NCBI RefSeq assembly: GCF_949628215.1
Contig: NC_134282.1
Coordinates: 18,332,723 to 18,396,722 of the forward strand
Length of the DNA stretch: 64,000 bases
Source of the DNA: Phalacrocorax aristotelis
Lineage: Eukaryota; Chordata; Aves; Suliformes; Phalacrocoracidae
Direction of reading: 5' to 3'
The first letter of the stretch is position 1, and every line of letters starts with the position of its first letter. Both the position numbers and the translations under genes were made by a program. Positions 55,801 through 64,000 of the stretch are shown here, piece by piece. A model generated the notes under the pieces. It made no database searches. It was not told where the DNA came from and saw only the letters and a program-made list of their open reading frames with translations.

Positions 55801-58800
55801 GCCTTTATAATCCATGGGAAGTCAGCCTGGGGAGAAGTTACAGGTGATCCCAGGCCAGCAGCCAGCGCACCCGTCACCACCCCATGCAATTGCATGTCTC
55901 CCTGCACTGCCCTGCAGCGCTTGGGAAGGCTTTGCAGGACTTCTGTGGAGACAGGCCAGTGCAGGAAGCTCCTCTTTGCACAAGGCATTTCTGGGCATCC
56001 TGCTCATCTCCCAGAGACAGGACAATAGGTAACAGCATCCAGGCAAGTGCCAGGTCCCTGAGAATGACTGTCAAGAAATTCAAGTAAAACATTTGCAAAC
56101 TGCTTGTGGCTCAGCACATCTGCCCCTTGATACAGGCCCACAGTGCAGTGACCCGGAGCTTTGCCTCTCCTCACTCACATTTTACCTGCTGGAAGCTCCC
56201 TCTGCTCGCAGGCTTGTGTTGGGCTATTTCCATTTCACGGCAGCTCCTGGGTGTGGGGTCAGCAGAAGGCAGACACTGCCTGAAACAAACCCAAACCAGG
56301 GGATTTTTTCTTCTTTTTTCCTTCTCAGACAAAAACCTGAATTTTTGTTGAGTCCAAACTGGAAAAGCAGGAATCTCCCTCTGCCCCCCTATTTTTGTGT
56401 TTGTATCCAAGCAAGGGGATGAGCTCAGCCCTGCCTTGGGAGCTGTATGCACCCACCACTCAGCGAAGGTTGTGAGCAGTGTGGCACAGCGAACCCGGGC
56501 TTCCCCATGTCCTTACACCAGGGCAGAGCTAAATGCAACTGGGGAGAGCAGAGTGACAGTGTGCTGCTGCTCTTGGGGCCCCCCTTGCAGCCCCTAGGTA
56601 CACACACACCCCCCAATATAACAAGTCCCAGCCTCTGCCTTGAGAGCCAGCAGGTACTCACCATAAGAGCTGAGTCAAAACTGCTCTCGGAAACAGGAAT
56701 TGGTGCCAGTGGAAATCGTGCCTGATGGCTTCTTTATCTTAGTGGGAAATGGTCTGATGTTTCCCCTGGGAGCTGCTGTGCTCTGTTGTCCCAGCAAAAG
56801 TTGTCCGCTGAGACCCATCTATATGAGGTTTGCAAAGCTCCTGCCCCAACTTGCCAGCACGAGGGACCAGCCACCCCAAGGGCTTTCATGATTGTATCTG
56901 GAGGTCCAGGCATGAGCTGACCTTTGTGGAAAGGGTCACTTTGCACTTGACTGTACCTGCAGAGTTCAAGCGACCCAGGCTGGTGCCAAGCTGCACAGAT
57001 CACCTGAGAGCCCGGGAGAAGTCAGAGCTCGGGAGTCACCAGCACAGTGCCAGGGATGCTGAGCCCACCCAGCTTTCACCCTCCATCTGCCCCAGCCTCC
57101 CCTCCACAGGAAGCTCCATCAGAAGGAGGTTAAAAATAAGGGGCTGAAAGTACTTCCCCAGCCTCATCATAGAAGCACATCAGGCTGTTTCACTTACCAG
57201 CTCTCACCGTGGAAATTCCCGCTGGCGGGGTGCAAGTTAAAACCACTGCTTTCAAACTTCCTATGACTGTAGTTAAAAATAAGACTCAGAGCAATAATTT
57301 TCCCACTGTTGGTGTTGTCAGACCCAAAACCTGGTCCTGAACGACCCAGTGGTGTCTCATTAAGCTGGGCAAGTGTGTAATCATGATGTCTACATCCTGG
57401 GAGGGAGGAAACAACATGCTTTCTTGGGGAAAAGTCCTCCCCTTCCCACCCCTTACAAGCCATCAGCTCATCTCCCTGCACATGAAATGGCAAAGGAAGC
57501 TTAAAGCAGACTGAAAATTACACTGCATCTCTCCTGCTCAGCTGTAATTGTAGAGAAAAGAAAGAAGCACATGGATTCATCCTGCTGGGTAATTAAATGC
57601 TTAATGCTATTGACCATAAAGACATTATGGTTCAGCAGCCCAACACTAATGCATTAATAATTGCTTATATCATGGTGAGGAAGGAGCATGAGCTACTCCT
57701 GAGGAACATGATAGTTACATGGGATGGTAGCTCGTGGTGAAAAACCTTAAGACCTGAATTAGTGCTGTGATGACCTATAGGAGCAAGAGCTTCTCCCAGG
57801 GAGCCTGGAGGACAGGGAAGGTCTAGAAGGACCGTGGAGGTGTAGGCATTCCCTACCCCAGGGAAGCCCCCGTGGCCATGTTATGGATCAGCAGTGGCGA
57901 TGGGATCAGTGCTGCCCCCAGCACAGCTCTGAGGTGTTGTCAGCCACGGGATCAGGAAGATAAATCTGGGCAGAGCAACCCTTTTACAACAAGCCATGGT
58001 GCAAGCATGAGCAGGGACTGCCCACCTTCTGCCAGGCTCTACACTCCCAATAATTCACTGGCTGCATTAACATACTTATTATGCAGACGATATGGAGCCC
58101 AGGCCTGGGATTAAACACATCAAAACATGGCTGAGCAAGCACTGGTCCAAGCCAGAGAGGGCGATTTGCTCACTGGGAAAGATGGTGTCAACCCTTAGAG
58201 GGTGGCATGCTGGCAGGTACCGTGTGGTCCCTGAGGGGTCTCACCCAGCAAAGGACGGAGATTGCTATCGTAGCTGCACAGCATCCCACCTGTGGGGACT
58301 TCAGAGCCCAGCACATGGCAGAAGTCCCATGCCCCAGTGCCAGGCAGGCTAGATAAGACCCATTTACAGAAGGTGGAGGAAGGAAGGATCTGCAGCAGCA
58401 TGGGGAGAGGGGACCTTTCTCAAGACCATGCTCTGCTGAGTTTTTTCCCACCTCCTCGTAAGTGAGGCATCACCCCTCCAGCCACGGCAGGCTGGGTTAA
58501 CCCAGCAGGTCACCTGCAGCCACTTCAAGGGACAGAGCAGACATGGCCCAAAAAGCCACCAGAGGCATGATTTCCATCCAAGCTCTCAAATCCATGTCAG
58601 CAACCCCCTGCCCAAGGATGAGGGGAGATAGCACAGCTGCTCCTGGCCTCCAGCACAAAGACCAAAAGCACTTGCAATTTTCTCTGAGCAAATACATGCA
58701 GATCATGCTGTCAAACCCTTATTTGATTTGTTTCTCTGGTAACTCTACACCACTTGCTTCATTACTTTCTCTGCCCCGTGCCATAGTCCAATAATGTAGT

Positions 58801-61800
58801 ACCTGGCCAGTAAAAGGTCCATTAATATAATTTACAAGTAGCTGGCACCTTCTGCCTTGCCCAGGAGAACAGACTCCCTGGGTATCCTGTTGCTCAGAAA
58901 AAGAGGGGTTTTTTACAGTTATTCTGAGTGAGATAAGTAACCTCCAAGCACTGTTTATTGCCTGATTTATTTTAATGAAGTTACATTTCTCCCAAAGATT
59001 TGATTCACTGCTTGAAATCCAGACTCCTTAAGTGTATTTCTTTAGAGAGCCTTGAAAAAAAAAAAAAGGCTGTAAAGAAAGATAAGGGAAGATGCTTTCC
59101 TACAGCCTCCAGGGATGAGGAAGAAGGTTCCTTTGGCTCTTAGGGAATGGCCAAAGGAGGACACTGGGTCGGGGGGGGGGGGAGGAGCGCCTGGGGCTTC
59201 CAGTCTCCCACCTTGCCAGGTAAGGCAGTCCTGACTGGGTAAGCTGCCACATTTCCTCTAGAAAAGCCTTTCTAAGACCGAGGTTAGTCTAAATACCTAC
59301 TTGTGTTTGTATGTACATGTGTATAAAAGCCTTCCTAAGTGTTTGTTGGGCTATTAGGAGCAAAACATGTTTCCTGAGGCAGCTGGGATGGAAAAGAAAG
59401 CATGTTGCTGTTGCTGGGTCTCTGCACGCCTTTGTTCTGAGGGTTTGGGATGTGGCCGTGCAGCAATGGGCAGAGTTCAGGGTCTGTGCTGTTGGAGCGG
59501 GGCTTGCTCTGCCCTCTTTTTTGGGAGTGGAATGAATCATCACCACTATGGGTGCCAAACCCAGCACCCTCTGGGCTGCAAGCCTCGTAGCCTCATGCCT
59601 AAACTTGCTGAAATCAGTTGGGGGTGGCATCGCCCTGCACCTTACGGCTAAGAAGTACCTGAACTGGTCCCACTGCCTTGCTGGGGCTCACCCTGAGCCC
59701 ATATCCTCACCCTGGCTCAGGGCATCGCTCCCCAGGGAAACCGAGCTCCTCCACACAAGGCACTGTCCACTGCAGGGCCAGCATCCCCCAGAGCTTGAAG
59801 GTGATAAAACACCCCTGGCGGATGAGCCACAGCCTGGGAGGGGGCAAACCCAGTTGCAAAAAGAGATTGCGCTGGAAGAAAGGTCCAGAAGAGAAAGTGA
59901 AAATTTCAGGGACAGCCCAAGCATCTCCAGCCACAGTGGTGCCAGGTCTCTTTATTTAAATGTTTTTTCCTTGGCCTATAGTTTTCAAGCATCTGCATAC
60001 GTTGTGGGTGAAGGCTGCCTGTGCAGAGAGAGGAGACAGGTGGTTTCCATACCTGGCTGGCTGGGGCCCTCCCACACACCAAGGCAGCAGCAGTGCAGGG
60101 GTTAATGCAGAGCCTCGTCTCACCATCCACCTTCTGCCAAAGCCTTGCCCAAAAACCTCACTGGGGCTAAAGAAATTATCCTGCAGTTCAGCCAAGTATG
60201 GGGGGACCGAAAGCTGCTCCCAACCCTGGCACGGGAGACGAGCGCATCCCAGGTCCCTGCCCCTGCCACCAGTTTTGCTGGAAAACTAGCTAAAGGCAAA
60301 CCTTAATGGGTCTAAAAGAGCACCGAGCTGTACTTGCACTGTTAATGCAGTATCTGTGCAGTGCTGCATAGCCTAAACCTTCACCTTAAAAAGTACATTT
60401 AGCACTGAAAGGACTGGAGAGTGCAAAAATGCACCAAGCAGGAGAGTCCCACTTTGCTCACTCATATTTAGTCCTCTCCCTTTTCTCCCGGTGCCTCAGG
60501 CCCAAGGGGGTGTTTGAACAAAATCAGGATCTGTTTTTCTACCTCTGCTTCTGCCCTCGCTCTCACCTGCAGAAAGGAGATCCTCCTCCTGCCACCGCTG
60601 ACGCTGGAGTGAAGGCAGCAAACCAGGGGCTTCAGAGGGGACAGCAGCAACATGGCGGCTTGTGGCAAAGTGCCCAGCTGTTTTCTGCAAAACACATTAA
60701 ATCCTCCTCTTGGAGGATGAGCCTGTTTTTGTAGGGCTGGCACTGGGCCCAGAGCAGCTTCTTGGATGAGGGAAAATTAGACCAGAAGGTCCTGAAGATG
60801 CTGGCAAGTACCCGTTAGCCATATCACACCCATGAGTGTCCCATCTACCAAAAAGAGTTACCCTGCGGTAACCTATGAATTTGCACCCACTGGTGCCGCA
60901 GCATGGGAGAGGAGCCACCCTCACCAGCAAAGAGGGGACATGGCTGAAGCAAGCCCCTTGGCAGAGCGGAGCTGCAGTGGGAACCGCATCTCCTCACAGC
61001 TTGCACTTGGAGATGTTCTGGTTCCCTCCGGGTGCTAAATTGAAAGGACACCAGATTGTTTGGCTTGGTCTTTCCTATTGTTTTAAATTGTTCTCCCAAA
61101 TCCTGGCTAGAGCACAGTCATGCTTTGTGACCAAAATTATCACTGGCACAAAAAAAGCCATATGTTGGGACCCTCTGAATGGGGCCCATTGGATCTCCAA
61201 ACCTGTATCTAGAAGGTTTGGGGGTAAAACCATGAGCTACGCACAGGGTGTCTCACTGCTGACCCCAACCTCTCTCAACCCCCACGTGCAGAATAAAATT
61301 GCACAAGTGTCAGTCAAAGGCCCTGTTCAGCTCTGGAGCTGTTGTACCGGGTACATGTTAAACTTTTGGGGCAAGGAAGCAGGCCAGGAGATGGGAGGAA
61401 CAGCAAGTAGACACAGAGACCTCTCAAAGGCTGGTGCTTCCAGCAAGGGAGGAGGTACTTGCAGATATGACCTGTCAGACCAGTCTCAGCTTGAAGGACA
61501 AGTGATTTCCTACTGCAACCAGTGGCTTCTAGAATAGGGTTAAACTCTGTTACATCTCCAGGTTACATCTGTGCAAGGACGATCAGCAGAGCAACACAAA
61601 TCCTCTTTCCAGGAGGAAAAAAACTTTAAATGCTTCAATTGCCACACTTACTCACCCTGACTGGGTGTAAACAGGTGCTTTTCATTGTTCCATTATCACA
61701 ATTTACTGTGTTTTCTTTCTTTTAGCTTTTTGCTGCTGTATATTTAATTCAACCGTCCACCACTGAGTGAGTTGAAATCACTCTCACTTATCTCCCTTCT

Positions 61801-64000
61801 TCCGTAGCAGGGGGCTGAAGAAGCCTGCACCCAGCCCTCATCTTACAGGGCTACTGGCTCATGCAGGTGACGCTTTTGCATGGCACTTGGCTGCTGTTGT
61901 GTTTCAGGCTCCTGCCAGATGGACTCACTGCCTGCAAGCCGGATTGCCGCAGAAAAATAGGAATGAAACCCAGCTCAAACCATTTGCTTTTCCATCTGTG
62001 CAAGGCAGTTGTTTAAATCAGCCCTGGCAGAGAGGTTTGGAGCTGGGGCCAGGATTAGTTTGGACAACTGAAGAGCTGGAGAAAGATGTGGATCTTCCTT
62101 TAACCAGAGCAGAAATCACTTGAAGACACCAGGAAGAGCAAAGAGCTCTTAAAAAGAGGGGTCCAGACCATGGTGCAAATACAAGGCAGTACCTGGAAAA
62201 AAGGCAGCTTGAGCTTGGGATTGCTAACAGGCTCCATGGATGGCTGGGAGCTGTAGGTGTGGGAGAGGTGCAGGGCAAGCAGCAGCAATGCCCTCCCCTG
62301 TTCCTCATTAATGCAGCAGTAAGGCTTGATGGGTCTCCTAAATTATAATGACTTTCTTGTCATTAACTTGATTTCTTTCTGGTGACAGCAGCAGTGAATT
62401 GGTCCCAGCTGTTCTGTGCACAGGATGAGAAATTAAAAGGAATTGAACCAAGCCAAGTGATGGAGGGGTTGGTATGCAGGAGAGGGGGGTGCTTTGGACC
62501 AGTGATGGTTTGAGGGTTGCAGTAATGGGGGCAGTGGGACATACCATGAAGGGAGAAGTGGGGTCAGGGTTTAATTTTCTCCCTGCAAGCAGGACACTGA
62601 AAAGTAGGTGCTTGCCATAGTGAGGTCTGGCTGGGGAGGTGACACCTGTGTGTGTGCTGAGGCTACTGCCATGGGAGAGGACATGTGGAGACAGATGGGT
62701 TGTGGGGTCTGGCCCTTCCAAGAGAGACAGGCAACCTGTAGGGATGATTTTTGGGGCGGATTTGCCTGAAAGTAACTTGGACCAACAAGCCAGAAGCCTG
62801 CCCTGAGGAAAGCAGGACTTTGTCCACCACTTGCCATACACCTGCAACTGCACAAGGATGTCCCCCTCTCAGGAGCATCCCCCAGCTGGGACCTGGCTGG
62901 GGGATGAAGGAGGGCAGCACTGCTGAGCTTCTTTCCAAGCCTGTGCAGGCAAGTGTCAGTCAACAAAGGGTTTTTATCAGCTATCCTTGCAGAGGTCAGG
63001 CACAGGAGCTGAGGAAAACCAGATATATTTCTGTCCCTATTTTCTGCTTCCTGTTGGTAGATCCCATGCCTGCAGGTACCTGTCTGCCCTCTAGTGCATG
63101 GAGATGGGCTTGCTTGGGGAAGCTGCTCGATCCCATCTCTGCCAAATACCTGCTGGAGACCTGTGTTCTCCCCTCCCGGCAGCCCCAGGCTGATCCCTGT
63201 GTGAAATAGAGCTTTTGGCCTGGCTTTTAGCCCCAGGGCCAGCTGGGACCATCCTGTGCTTGATGTGAGCACCAGGGGTGGGAAATGTCTCACGCTTGGT
63301 CTCAGCATCATTAACATGAGGTGGTTGTTAATGCAAGGCAGTCGCTCTACCTGCTCAGGAAAGATAACAAGAAAGATGTGTTTGGCCTCCAGATGCCTCT
63401 TGGACAGCTTTCTCCAATGTGTCACGTTAAATAGTCCTCAACTGAGAAGGCAAACTCTCCCTGGCTGCCATGATAAGCACAAAGAGCAATAAAATCCTGT
63501 AATTAAAGTCTGCCGCTATAATAATGTTGCAGCAGGGACAGCTGGTGTCTAGCCTTGAGTGCACGTCCATATCTTGGGTTTTTACTTGTTTTCATTACAA
63601 ACTCATTTTGGAAGGGGTCAGACCAGGTGCCACTGGGTGCTTTGGGTGCCGAGAGGGAGGGGAATTTATTGTCTGCACGGTGGGGTGGGGGAGCAAGGGC
63701 TGTCCTTCCCTTCCTGACTGTAACACAGACCGGGTCCTTGGCAGAAGTAAATACCCTCAAAACTGCATTTGAAGAGGAGCTGACCTTATGGAGAAGCATC
63801 TGATCCATGAGGAGTCATCTCCTCTCAAGGGACTCCACCACCACCCTTGGGAACTTGTGCTTACATTTCACTAGTTCTAAATATAGATAAAACTAGATAA
63901 AAGTTAGCTTTTTCCAGTCTGGGCACCCCAGCCTTCCTTGTCATGCTGGGGTTTGTCTCATCCCAATGGGGACTGGAGAACCAGTGTCCCCTTATCCCCA
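52870..64000. other. Intergenic DNA upstream of NCL, no gene recognised
   Basis: No exon with good splice sites and no recognisable domain is seen. The longest open frame is 62571-63425 (-), 284 codons and unassigned. Several short AT-rich blocks (about 54860-54925, 57580-57680, 58790-58850, 58925-59045, 63295-63525) stand out from the GC-rich background and look like regulatory DNA. Homopolymer runs occur at 59057-59069 (A) and 59171-59182 (G). Confidence 0.4.

Noticed and set aside
1-64000. CRISPR arrays, operons, riboswitches, prokaryotic mobile systems
   Set aside because: The window is vertebrate nuclear DNA with spliced genes; no such structure is present.

Overview
The window is vertebrate nuclear DNA, almost certainly from a bird. 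It contains one complete glycosyltransferase gene (B3GNT7, + strand), one complete nucleolin gene (NCL, - strand) with three intronic snoRNAs, and what look like the last coding exons of ARMC9 (+ strand). The order and orientation ARMC9 > B3GNT7 > < NCL match the vertebrate block I know from human 2q37. The nucleolin protein read from the exons is very close to the chicken protein as I remember it, but not identical. An LTR family that I associate with bird genomes, a CR1-like scrap and compact introns also fit a bird. I cannot name the species.

Layout. 1-10.5 kb: introns and three C-terminal coding exons of ARMC9; their splice phases join in register. 10.5-33.8 kb: a long stretch with no exon I can support. 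It holds a lone LTR in minus orientation (about 18.07-18.64 kb), a plus-orientation LTR with primer-binding site and part of a retroviral leader region (about 20.23-21.67 kb), and an 18-bp minisatellite (33.2 kb). 33.8-34.7 kb: the CpG-island promoter of B3GNT7, with a coding exon 1 of only 11 nt. 34.06-38.70 kb: intron. 38.705-39.911 kb: the single large coding exon. About 39.9-42.2 kb: the probable 3' UTR. 43.2-43.45 kb: a small CpG island with a CTCF-like motif between the converging genes. 44.4-52.1 kb: NCL, read as 15 coding exons (697 codons plus stop) with SNORD20, SNORA75 and SNORD82 in three introns. 51.3-52.9 kb: the NCL CpG island, with a CCAAT-box array and a G-rich minisatellite. 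52.9-64 kb: intergenic, no gene recognised, several AT-rich blocks that look like regulatory DNA.

How the genes work. NCL and its intronic snoRNAs are all ribosome-biogenesis factors made from one transcript: nucleolin acts on pre-rRNA, and the snoRNAs guide rRNA modification. B3GNT7 is a Golgi enzyme that extends poly-N-acetyllactosamine and keratan-sulfate chains. ARMC9 is a basal-body and ciliary protein. They are neighbours by synteny, not members of one pathway. Coding calls rest on reading frame, splice-site phase and remembered protein families; no database search was possible.
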